Shown here in pieces: positions 49,985 to 57,611 of a stretch of 64,000 bases of DNA. Position numbers and translations under genes: made by a program. Within the stretch, counting starts at the first letter, position 1; each line of letters starts with the position of its first letter. Source of the DNA: Saprospiraceae bacterium (GTDB lineage Bacteria; Bacteroidota; Bacteroidia; Chitinophagales; Saprospiraceae); assembly GCA_016719855.1 (NCBI GenBank), contig JADJYH010000042.1, positions 12,783 to 76,782 of the forward strand, written 5' to 3'. A model generated the notes under the pieces. That model had not been told where the DNA came from and did not search any database. It saw nothing but the letters and a program-made list of their open reading frames with translations.

Positions 49985-50716
49985 ATGATGACACTACACC
50001 GAAAACTTTGGGCAATCTACGGCATCCTCGTTTTTTTCCTACTCTGGTTGGTCCTTATTCCTTTTTATTACCTCGCTTTCCTGCTTTTCCCACGGCCGTG
50101 GGTAAGGTACATTATCTGGTTCAGCCACCATGTTTACACCCGGCTGTACTTCGGGCTGACGTTGGTGCGGTTCAAGATAGAAGGACTTGAAAATATTGAC
50201 CTCAAACAGCCGTACATCATCGTGAGCAACCACTTGACGGCACTTGATTTTATGATAAATGCACGTGCCTACCCCAGCGTTTACAAGTTTTTGGCGAAAA
50301 AAGAACTGGTGAAGGTTCCACTGTTCGGCTTCATCGTGCGGAAGCTCTGCGTGTTGGTGGACCGCTCTAGCGCCTCCTCCCGCTCTTCGAGCATGAAGTA
50401 CCTGCACCGGACTTTGGAGGAGGGTTACTCTGTGTTCGTTTACCCCGAAGGAACCCGCAACACCACCGCCGACCCATTGTTACCGTTCCACAAAGGGGCT
50501 TTCCGCATCGCCATCGAATCGGGCAAGCCCATCGCCATCCAGACGCTGATCGGTGTGAAAAAAATCTCCAACCAAGCGGCTGGCCTCGACCTTTGGCCAG
50601 GTACCGTGCGCATCGTCTGGAGCAAGCCCATCGAAACGGCTGGGCTGACGATGGCCGATGTGGATGACCTGTCGGACAGGGTGCGGAGGGCGATATTGGA
50701 GAAATTGGGTAATTAG
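49985..50716 (+). CDS. plsC: 1-acyl-sn-glycerol-3-phosphate acyltransferase
   Basis: PlsC makes phosphatidic acid from lysophosphatidic acid at the inner membrane. The protein of 243 aa has two N-terminal hydrophobic segments (AIYGILVFFLLWLVLIPFYY), the acceptor motif SNHLTALDFM (classic HX4D), FLAKKELVKVPLFGFIVRKL and the phosphate-binding motif VYPEGTRNTTADPLLPFHKG. It is a second, shorter acyltransferase beside the longer one at 19620. Its stop codon lies in a word repeat (GAAATTGGGTAATTAGGAAA). Confidence 0.93.
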   Translation: MMTLHRKLWAIYGILVFFLLWLVLIPFYYLAFLLFPRPWVRYIIWFSHHVYTRLYFGLTLVRFKIEGLENIDLKQPYIIVSNHLTALDFMINARAYPSVYKFLAKKELVKVPLFGFIVRKLCVLVDRSSASSRSSSMKYLHRTLEEGYSVFVYPEGTRNTTADPLLPFHKGAFRIAIESGKPIAIQTLIGVKKISNQAAGLDLWPGTVRIVWSKPIETAGLTMADVDDLSDRVRRAILEKLGN

Positions 50717-50769
50717 GAAATTGAAGACTCACGCAAGTAAATTGGGGAGTAAAAAATCATCCTTCCGGT

Positions 50770-50777
50770 TACCTTTG
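50770..50777 (+). promoter_or_regulatory. -7 element of the rhamnosidase gene
   Basis: TACCTTTG lies 23 bp before the ATG at 50800. An AAAGGAAA stretch just before the ATG may serve as ribosome binding site. Confidence 0.5.
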
Positions 50778-50799
50778 GGAAAAACAAAACCTAAAGGAA

Positions 50800-53215
50800 A
50801 TGCACCGATTCTTTCAAAAATACTGCCGTTATTCTTCCTGTTGCCCCTGCTCGCCCAACTGCCGACTGCCCGACACCAGAACCCGCCGACTGCCACCATC
50901 GCCCCCGCATCCTCAACAATTACTGGAAAGCCCGCTGGGTGATATGCCCTGGTGAGTCGGCCGTGCGGTACGGCGTGTATCACTTTCGTAAGACTTTTGA
51001 GTTAGGGGAAACGCCCGCCAGCTTCATCGTCCACGTGAGCGCCGACAACAGATACCGGCTTTTCGTGAACGGCGAAGCGGTCAGTTCCGGTCCCGCCCGC
51101 AGCGACCTTGGCCACTGGAACTTCGAGACGGTGGACATTGCGAAGCAACTGAAAAAGGGCAAAAACACGCTCGCCGCCCTCGTCTGGAACGCAGCGGAAC
51201 ATGCCCCGTTTGCCCAAATCAGCTACCAAACGGGCTTCATCCTGCAAGGCAACACGGAGGCCGAAGACCTCGTGAACACCGACAAAACCTGGAAGGTGCT
51301 GCGCAACGAGGCGTACAAACCACTGCCAGTTGACCGGGCGAAATTGCAGTCCTACCTCGTGACCGGCGACGGCGACGACGTGGACGGCAGCCGCTACCCC
51401 TGGGGCTGGGAGCAGCCCGATTTCGATGACTCGAAATGGAAAAACGCCGAGCAGCTTTGGTTCGCCGGGAAGCCCCGCACCCTCGGGTCTGATGGCAACT
51501 GGATGCTCGTGCCGAGGAGCATCCCCCTGTTTACCGAAGAAAAAATACCAATGGGCGATGTGAAGCGAGCCATTTTTACCCAAAAAAATGAAGAAAAACT
51601 AGCTGCAAAAACGCTACCGCTGCAAGTGCCAGCGCAGACGAAAGCAACGATTCTCATTGACCAAAAAATACTTGCGAACGCCTACCCCACTCTCTCCACC
51701 TCGGGCGGCAAAGGCGCTAAAATTACACTCACTTACGCCGAGGCGCTGTTCGACAAAAACCGCCAAAAAGGCAATCGCAACGAGTGGGAGGGCAAGGAAA
51801 TCATGGGCATCCAAGACCGTTTCACAGCGGATGGCGGCAAGGAACGCACGTTCCGGCCCCTGTGGTTCCGCACTTGGCGCTGGCTGCAACTCGACATCGA
51901 AACAGGCGATGAACCCTTGACCATCAACGACTTACACGGCATGAGCTATGGCTACCCGCTGGAAGAAAAAGCCAGTTTCAAGAGCAGCGACCCCAGCCAC
52001 TCGCAAATCTGGGAAGTGGGCTGGCGCACCGCCCAACGCTGCGCCGGGGAGACCTACTTTGACTGCCCGTACTACGAACAACTGAGCTATGTCGGCGACA
52101 CCCGCATCCAAGCGCTCATCACGCTCTACGTCAGCGGCGACGACCGGCTCGTGCGCAAGTCCATCGAGGACTTCGACAACAGCCGCATCCCCGACGGCCT
52201 CACGCAGAGCCGCTACCCCTGCAACGACATGCAAATCATCCCGACCTACTCCATGTTCTGGGTCAGCATGATTTACGATTACTGGATGCTCCGGCAGGAC
52301 GATGCTTTTGTGAAAAAATTCAGTCCAGGCATAGCCGGTGTACTGGCTTGGCATGAGGCCCGCATCGCTCCGAACGGAATGCTCGGCCCGGTGCAGTGGT
52401 GGAACTTCGTGGACTGGGCATGGCCGTGGAGCGAGGAGGAACGCATCGGCGGCGTGCCGCCGGGCGTGGCACGGGGCGGGTCGAGCATCCTCACGTTGCA
52501 GTACGCCTACACGCTGCGGCAGGCGGCGGCGCTGTTCGATTTTTATGAGGAAAAAGACAAGGCTGCGGCCTACTCCCGCACCGCTGATGCACTCGTGGAG
52601 GCGACCTACCGCCTTTGTTGGGACGCTGGACGTGGCCTGTTGGCGGACACCCCGGCGAAGACAAGTTTCAGCCAGCACGCCAACATCATGGCAGTGCTGA
52701 CGGACGCATTGCCGAAGGCGCAACAGCCCAGTTTGCTCGAAAAAATAATGGCCGACAAAAGCATCACGCAGACCACGCTCTACTTCCGCTTCTACCTGCT
52801 GGAAGCATTGAAAAAGCATGGCATGGGCACGGCTTTCAACGCTCAACTTAACGACTGGCGTACGATGCTGGACATGGGCCTGACCACTTTCGCCGAGGAA
52901 CCAGAGCCTACTCGCAGCGACTGCCATGCTTGGAGCGCCGCTCCGAACTACCAGTTCCTGAGCACGGTGCTGGGCATCAATCCCGGCTCGCCTGGCTTCG
53001 CCACGGTGCGCATCGAGCCGAACTTGGGCAACCTGACTTTTGCAGAAGGCAAAATGCCGCACCCGAAGGGCAATATTTCGTTAAAACTGGAACAAATAGC
53101 CAATGGCTACAAGGCTGTGGTGATGCTTCCCGCTGGGTTGAATGGCGAGATGATTTGGCGGAACGAGAAAAAACCGTTGGAGGGTGGAAAGGTGCTGGTG
53201 CTTTATTTTAAATAG
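50800..53215 (+). CDS. Alpha-L-rhamnosidase-like glycoside hydrolase, GH78 type (two frameshifts near the start)
   Basis: This exported enzyme (about 800 aa) would remove terminal L-rhamnose from polysaccharides or glycosides. The start is ATG 50800. One extra A (50816-50820) hides the signal peptide ILPLFFLLPLLAQLPTA. One missing C (50902-50906) separates it from RILNNYWKARWV, which leads into CPGESAVRYGVYHFRKTFEL. Beta-sandwich domains occupy the first half (SADNRYRLFVNGEAVSSGPA). The (alpha/alpha)6 catalytic domain has TYFDCPYYEQLSYVGDTRIQ, QWWNFVDWAWPWSEEER and a C-terminal sandwich (RIEPNLGNLTFAEGKMPHPK). The acidic residues in DCPYYEQLSYVGDTR are the likely active-site region. Confidence 0.85.
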
Positions 53216-53291
53216 TGCAGGTGCGTTTCTTTCGGATTTTTAAACAGAACTTTGCAGCCCCATTTGAATCGTTCACCACAAACAAAAGCAA

Positions 53292-53762
53292 TTGAAAAAT
53301 TTTATTGACCTGCTGGGACGGATCTTATTGTCCTTTATTTTTTTGTACGAGGCTTACGATTCCATCTTTTTTTTCAAGGAAACCAAGGCCAAAATGGACT
53401 TCTATGGGCTAAAATGGCAGCCCGACTTCCTGCTCTACAGCGCCATCGTACTGTTGGTGCTGGGTGGTTTGATGATTCTGTCGGGCTACCGGTCGAGCTT
53501 GGGGTCTTTTCTTTTACTGCTCTACTGGGTGCCAGTGACGTTCATCGTTCACGACTTCTGGAACGTACCTTTTGAGTGCAAAATGGCGGTCAGTTGCCCG
53601 CAGCTTCAGATGAATGGCTCGGAGGTTTTCCGGCGGATGGAGGGGGTCATGTTCATGAAAAACCTGGCTATCATCGGCGGCCTACTGATGGTGATGGTGA
53701 ACGGGAGTGGCAGGTTTAGCGTGAAACGGCTGTTTGCAACGACGAAGGTGGCGGGAGCATAA
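53292..53762 (+). CDS. DoxX family membrane protein
   Basis: This 156-aa protein starts with TTG at 53292 (KNFIDLLGRILLSFIFLYEA). It has four predicted membrane helices: around residues 5-22, 48-66 (LYSAIVLLVLGGLMILSG), 70-88 (LGSFLLLLYWVPVTFIVHDF) and 120-138 (MKNLAIIGGLLMVMVNGSG). The pattern R-x-L-L-S-x-I-F with a short loop fits DoxX/DoxD-type proteins, whose roles are mostly unclear. A word repeat (GGAATTGGAAATTAGGAAAT) follows the stop. Confidence 0.78.
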   Translation: MKNFIDLLGRILLSFIFLYEAYDSIFFFKETKAKMDFYGLKWQPDFLLYSAIVLLVLGGLMILSGYRSSLGSFLLLLYWVPVTFIVHDFWNVPFECKMAVSCPQLQMNGSEVFRRMEGVMFMKNLAIIGGLLMVMVNGSGRFSVKRLFATTKVAGA

Positions 53763-53824
53763 GAGGAATTGGAAATTAGGAAATTGGATACTGGTTAAAT
53801 ACGTGGCTATAAACAATTAGGCTT

Positions 53825-54319
53825 ATGCAAGTACTTGATGACCGACAAATCCGGCAAAAAATACGGCGTCTCGCCATCGAAATCCGAGAGCACAACTACG
53901 AGGAGCCTGAAATCATTCTCGCTGGCATCAACAACCGGGGAATGGCCTTCGCCCGGCTGCTCCACGCCGAATTGACCGCCAGCTCCGACCAGAAAATAAC
54001 GTTGACCCACCTGCGGGTGAACCCCGCCGACCCGCTCGCCACGGAAGTGCAGCTCGAAATCCCCATTGAGTACGTGAAGGGCAAAACCCTCATCGTGGTG
54101 GACGACGTGGCCAATACGGGCCGCACCATCTTCTACGCCTGCAAGCCTATCCTCGAAACCTTGCCAAAAAAAGTGGAGGTCGCCGTGATGGTGGACCGCA
54201 CCCATAAATCCTTCCCCGTTAAAGTGGACTACTTCGGCATCTCTCTGGCCACTACCCTACTCGAAGATATTGATGTGCAAATAGCTGAAAATCAGCCATT
54301 TGGGGTGTTTTTGAATTGA
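53825..54319 (+). CDS. PyrR-like phosphoribosyltransferase family protein
   Basis: This type I phosphoribosyltransferase of 164 aa has the PRPP-binding loop LIVVDDVANTGRTIFYACKP. The C-terminal DRTHKSFPVKVDYFGISLAT is characteristic of PyrR, the pyrimidine operon attenuator with weak uracil PRTase activity. No pyrimidine genes adjoin, so a regulatory role is unproven. The stop codon (AATTGAG) is the first word of an echo hairpin. Confidence 0.82.
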   Translation: MQVLDDRQIRQKIRRLAIEIREHNYEEPEIILAGINNRGMAFARLLHAELTASSDQKITLTHLRVNPADPLATEVQLEIPIEYVKGKTLIVVDDVANTGRTIFYACKPILETLPKKVEVAVMVDRTHKSFPVKVDYFGISLATTLLEDIDVQIAENQPFGVFLN

Positions 54320-54386
54320 GCTATTGGGTTATTAAGCTATTGAGTTATTGGGCTATTGAATATCTCAATAACCCAATAACTCAATA
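54316..54386. repeat. Echo hairpin at the end of the PRTase gene
   Basis: The left arm (54316-54360) repeats GCTATTGGGTTATT. The right arm (54361-54385) repeats AATAACCCAATAACTCAATA. The segment 54357-54386 is identical to 15905-15934. The left arm includes the PRTase stop codon. Confidence 0.8.
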
Positions 54387-54389
54387 CAA

Positions 54390-54480
54390 AAAAAGGGCCT
54401 GCCGAACTCACGTTCAACAAACCCTGGAGTTTTAAACTACTCCCCGCACCTCGTTCGGCACAGGGGTAGCCCACACACTA
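54390..54480 (-). ncRNA. Structured element with T-run on the minus strand (terminator or end of a small RNA)
   Basis: GGGC-c-TGCCGAAC (from 54398) pairs with GTTCGGCA ... GCCC (to about 54471) around an inner GGAGT/ACTCC hairpin. On the minus strand it is followed by seven T (complement of 54390-54397). It could be the terminator of a minus-strand transcript that begins further right. Confidence 0.4.
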
Positions 54481-54543
54481 TGAGAACACCCAATATAAAA
54501 TCTTGAAGTCTTGAGTTTTGAGTTTCAGGTTTTGAGTGAAGCA

Positions 54544-54589
54544 CTCAATAACCCAATAACTCAATATCCCAATAACCAATTAGCTCAAA
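54544..54589. repeat. Second copy of the right arm of the 54.3-kb echo hairpin
   Basis: CTCAATAACCCAATAACTCA and onward (54544-54566) repeats the right arm 160 bp downstream, then continues with further AATAACC words. Before it, TTGAGTTTTGAGTTTCAGGT is another word repeat. Confidence 0.65.
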
Positions 54590-54722
54590 GAGGCAAGGAA
54601 GCGCCCTTGTTTTGCTGATGAGAATGGGTTTTTGATGCCTTTCCGGTTCAAGGGAAATCCATTTGGACACTCATCAGATTGCGAAGCCTTTACCAGTTGT
54701 TTCCGGGCTGTGCTTCCTCGCC
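54590..54722. ncRNA. Candidate 6S-like regulatory RNA
   Basis: The segment can fold as one long rod. The closing stem is GGC-aa-GGAAGC-GCCC (54592-54606) with GGGC-tgt-GCTTCC-tc-GCC (54705-54722). A large asymmetric internal bubble follows, then the stem CTGATGAG / CTCATCAG (about 54615 and 54670) extended by ATGG/CCAT, and an apical hairpin TTTCC-GGTTCAA-GGGAAA. Closing stem, central bubble and terminal stem is the layout of 6S RNA, which mimics an open promoter and traps RNA polymerase. At about 131 nt it is short for 6S. Strand and identity are not proven. Confidence 0.35.
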
Positions 54723-54796
54723 GGGGGGGTAGTTTTCACCCTTTTGTTTAATGCTCCGGTCGCTTTTGCCGGGTATCGCTAGAAAATAGGAAGTTC

Positions 54797-54832
54797 AAAA
54801 AAAAGGGTTTACCAACAAGCTCCGGGTAAACC
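54797..54832 (-). terminator. Strong minus-strand terminator of the small gene
   Basis: GGGTTTAC (54805-54812) / GTAAACCC (54825-54832); on the minus strand eight T follow the stem. It marks the end of a transcript running leftwards from about 55130. Confidence 0.85.
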
Positions 54833-54952
54833 CGACTACAGAAAATAACTACTTATAACCGCTCCAATCTTATTGGTTATAAAAGGGTTTGTTCATTGTT
54901 TTGTCCTTCAAAGTTTAGCAGTTACTAAGACTGCCACCTGCCTACTGTCGAA

Positions 54953-55123
54953 CTAGGAACTAAAAAAGGGCGGGTCATTGAGGTCAGGGTCTTTCGAAGA
55001 AGTCTCATCACCCAACACTCGCCATCTCAAATTAATCCCATGATATGTTTGTTCATCGTCTTGTTCCTTACGTGGAATACTATCTGCTTTTTCTTTTCTT
55101 GATTCGTCCTTTGACTTAATCAT
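54953..55123 (-). CDS. Small charged protein, 56 aa, unknown function
   Basis: The minus-strand frame from ATG 55123 to TAG encodes 56 aa. It has a lysine/glutamate-rich start (MIKSKDESRKEKADSIPRKE), a middle part HGINLRWRVLGDETSS, and the end DPDLNDPPFFSS. It has its own TTG-N20-TACTTTTG promoter and, 120 bp after the stop, a strong terminator. Together these make a complete stand-alone unit, which supports a real gene despite its size. Family unknown. The 3' part of the transcript carries an inverted repeat TTATAACC/GGTTATAA. Confidence 0.6.
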   Translation of the reverse strand: MIKSKDESRKEKADSIPRKEQDDEQTYHGINLRWRVLGDETSSKDPDLNDPPFFSS

Positions 55124-55134
55124 TTTTGATGATA

Positions 55135-55165
55135 CAAAAGTAATGCGGTGCCAAGGCGGCTACAA
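55135..55165 (-). promoter_or_regulatory. Promoter of the 56-aa protein gene
   Basis: On the minus strand TTG (plus 55163-55165) and TACTTTTG (plus 55135-55142) are 20 bp apart, a good match to the Bacteroidota consensus. The ATG follows 11 bp after the -7 box, so the message is nearly leaderless. Confidence 0.65.
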
Positions 55166-55465
55166 TCCACTTTTCAGTGCAGTTGGGATTCCTACCGATG
55201 GAGTTTTGCATGAGTAATGAAAAAGCAGTAGTTCGATTATTAAAATATTTTATCATAAAACACTATTTTACAGTGCTTTAGAAAATTGCTATTCGCTAAA
55301 TTGAATCCTGTCATGGTAAAAAAACAGCCCCACCAACTCTATCAAGTTGGAACTCCCAACGGCTTGAAAATTTTTTAAAAAAATTTTATTTACTTACTTT
55401 CAAGCCTTTTTTCGAGAAAATCGGCTCGCCCAAAACACCCCACGGGCCGGAACAAACACCAAACC
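55166..55465. other. AT-rich non-coding stretch before the mosaic gene
   Basis: No gene, RNA or hairpin was recognised in these 300 bp. It must hold the promoter of the plus-strand gene at 55466; no exact TAnnTTTG was found in a good position. Confidence 0.45.
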
Positions 55466-56925
55466 ATGCGCAGCAAAGAAGACCTTTTTCACCTCGTACA
55501 GGCCATGTCCAAATCGGAGAAACGCTACTTTGTGCTGGATGCCAAGAAAGGTGGCCGCACCGATAGCCGCTACCTCAATCTCTTCGACGCCGTCAACGAC
55601 ATGGAGGAGTACGACGAGGAGCCGCTGAAGAAGCGGTTCGCCGCCAACCTCTCCTCCGACAAGGCGTACCTCTACGAGGCCATCCTCCGCAGCATGAGGG
55701 ATTACCGAAGCCAGTCCTCCAAGGCCGCCCAAGTGAAGGAGCGACTGATGGATGCCCGCTACCTGTACGAGCGGGGGCTATACGACCAGAGCACCGAGCG
55801 CATCTCAGAGGCCAAGGCCATGGCCGCCGAACTGGAAGACCAGTTTACCCTGCTAGAAATCAACCGGGAAGAGCAGGTGTCACTCTTCGACCGCCGGGCA
55901 AGGGTGCAGTTGGAGCACATCGAGAAACTGAACGAGGAGCGGGAGCGGACGCTGCGGGCGATAGATGAGGAGCTGCGGTATTTGGATTTGTACTATCGGT
56001 TGTTGTTGGAACTTCACAAGGATTTCAACTTAAATGATGAAAAGTGGATTGAATCCATGAAAAAAGCAACTTCCACTTGACCTCTTGGAAGAAAAAAAAC
56101 AAACCTAGATTCACCCAAGCTGTGCGACGGTTTTTACAATGCAATATGGTGTATTTACAATTTATTAGGTGATTTGGAAAAAGTTTACCATTATTCAAGG
56201 AAAGCCGTAGAATGGTGGGAAGATTTTCCGACCTTAAAAGAAGAAGAATTCCATAGATATATTAATGAAGTTTCCAAACTTAGTCAACACTTGCTATAAA
56301 TTAGAAGGGTAAAAAGAAGAAGCACAAGAATGGTATGAACAATTAAAAATGAGAAATCAAGTGGAAGTGTCCACAATCAAAAGTAATATTTAAGTACTTT
56401 TCCTTTCAAAATTATTATACCATTTGAATAAAAATGAATTTTCTGATGCCAACAAACTATTGCCAGAAATAATTGATGGAATGAACAAGTTTGGCTTAAA
56501 GAAAAACATTAGCACTAGCTGGCAACATAGCTACTGTTTATTTTTAGTTGGTGATTATAAAACTGTATTAAATGGGTTGAGCATATAATAAAATCAATGA
56601 AAACAAGTGGCCGATTAGATATTCAACGCATAATGCGGCTTTATAAAATCATTTCATTTTATGAACTAGATGAAATTGAACAAACTGATTTAGAAATCCG
56701 TTCTGCAAACCGATTTTATAAGTCAAATGAAGGAGGCAAGAATCAATCGAACGAAATTGTTTGAATGTTTATTTGAGACAAATTTTTAATGCCCCTGTTT
56801 CAGAGTTTAAACCATTAGTTCGGAATTTGAAGCAATACCTCACTGAAATAAAACAACAACCCAATACAGAAAACCTATTGGGCTTGGATGAATTATTGAT
56901 TTGGGTAGAATCAAAACTTAAATAA
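55466..56925 (+). pseudogene. Bacteroidota-specific hypothetical protein gene of mosaic composition, broken
   Basis: The first 204 codons are intact and GC-rich: MRSKEDLFHLVQAMSKSEKR, SSDKAYLYEAILRSMRDYRS, DARYLYERGLYDQSTERISE. I know this start from a multi-copy Bacteroidota family of about 480-500-aa helical, TPR-like proteins of unknown function. From about 56040 the same family continues but with AT-rich codons and many frame breaks: YNLLGDLEKVYHYSRKAVEW-like, FSDANKLLPEIIDGMNKFGL, RLYKIISFYELDEIEQTDLE, NLKQYLTEIKQQPNTENLLG, ending WVESKLK with a stop at 56923-56925. The sharp composition change inside one gene suggests recombination between two diverged copies, or an assembly chimera. 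Confidence 0.75.
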
Positions 56926-56971
56926 CCTAGTATTATTTGTATCGGCAAGTAATAAAACCTAATTAGCTTTT

Positions 56972-57397
56972 TCACCCAATTGTTTCAAGTCGAACCAAAA
57001 TTACATTGGGTGAGGCAAACCCGGTATTTGGATTACTCTTCATTTTAACTGCCATTGTCTTGACCTTACTTTGAGGCACCTCGGTTGGGCCTGCAAGATT
57101 TGCTACAATATCCGTTATCCCAATAATAAAAACCGTATTGTTCACATCATTGTAGGTGATGCAAAGTTGGTTCTTGGTGACATCGGCGGCATCGAACTCA
57201 TAGAACGCCTTGTTGCCGCCCACGGCAGCTTCCACGAATTTTTCAAGGTTGGAGGGCACCTCAGTGGCGCAGATTTCGCAGCCGAGCACAGAAAGCAAAA
57301 CGCCCCGTTTTCCGATGGCAAGGCGTTGGTCATCCTGCATCGTATCTACCAAAACAACGGAGCGAAGGTCGGAAGTGACAAGCAATGAATTTCTCAT
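56972..57397 (-). CDS. Hypothetical protein, 141 aa
   Basis: The Met at 57397 begins RNSLLVTSDLRSVVLVDTMQ. The sequence is regular alpha/beta without signal peptide or membrane segment (LCITYNDVNNTVFIIGITDI near the middle; NPNTGFASPNVILVRLETIG at the end). Two cysteines occur in VLGCEICATEV. The family is not recognised. Upstream (57398-57440) the word TTTGTAGTTTGAATTTGTAG repeats in one arm only. Confidence 0.55.
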   Translation of the reverse strand: MRNSLLVTSDLRSVVLVDTMQDDQRLAIGKRGVLLSVLGCEICATEVPSNLEKFVEAAVGGNKAFYEFDAADVTKNQLCITYNDVNNTVFIIGITDIVANLAGPTEVPQSKVKTMAVKMKSNPNTGFASPNVILVRLETIG

Positions 57398-57611
57398 AGT
57401 AATAGAAGTTTGTAGTTTGAATTTGTAGGTTGTGTAGTTCGAAAGCCGCAACAAAGAAACGGTTTTTTCAATGAAAATTATGAGTTTTAGGGGGCTTTAG
57501 TGAGGCGGTGTGCAAAAATTGCGCAAGCCAAAATAGGTTTCGGTAATTTAGCCGTCCATTCCCCGGCAACAAAGCCCAAAGACAAGCGTTTTTCTCAAAA
57601 AAACATGCCTG

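Noticed and set aside
54390..54832. tmRNA, RNase P RNA or SRP RNA
   Set aside because: No tRNA-like ends or tag frame, no RNase P core motif, and no SRP tetraloop-receptor motif were found on either strand.
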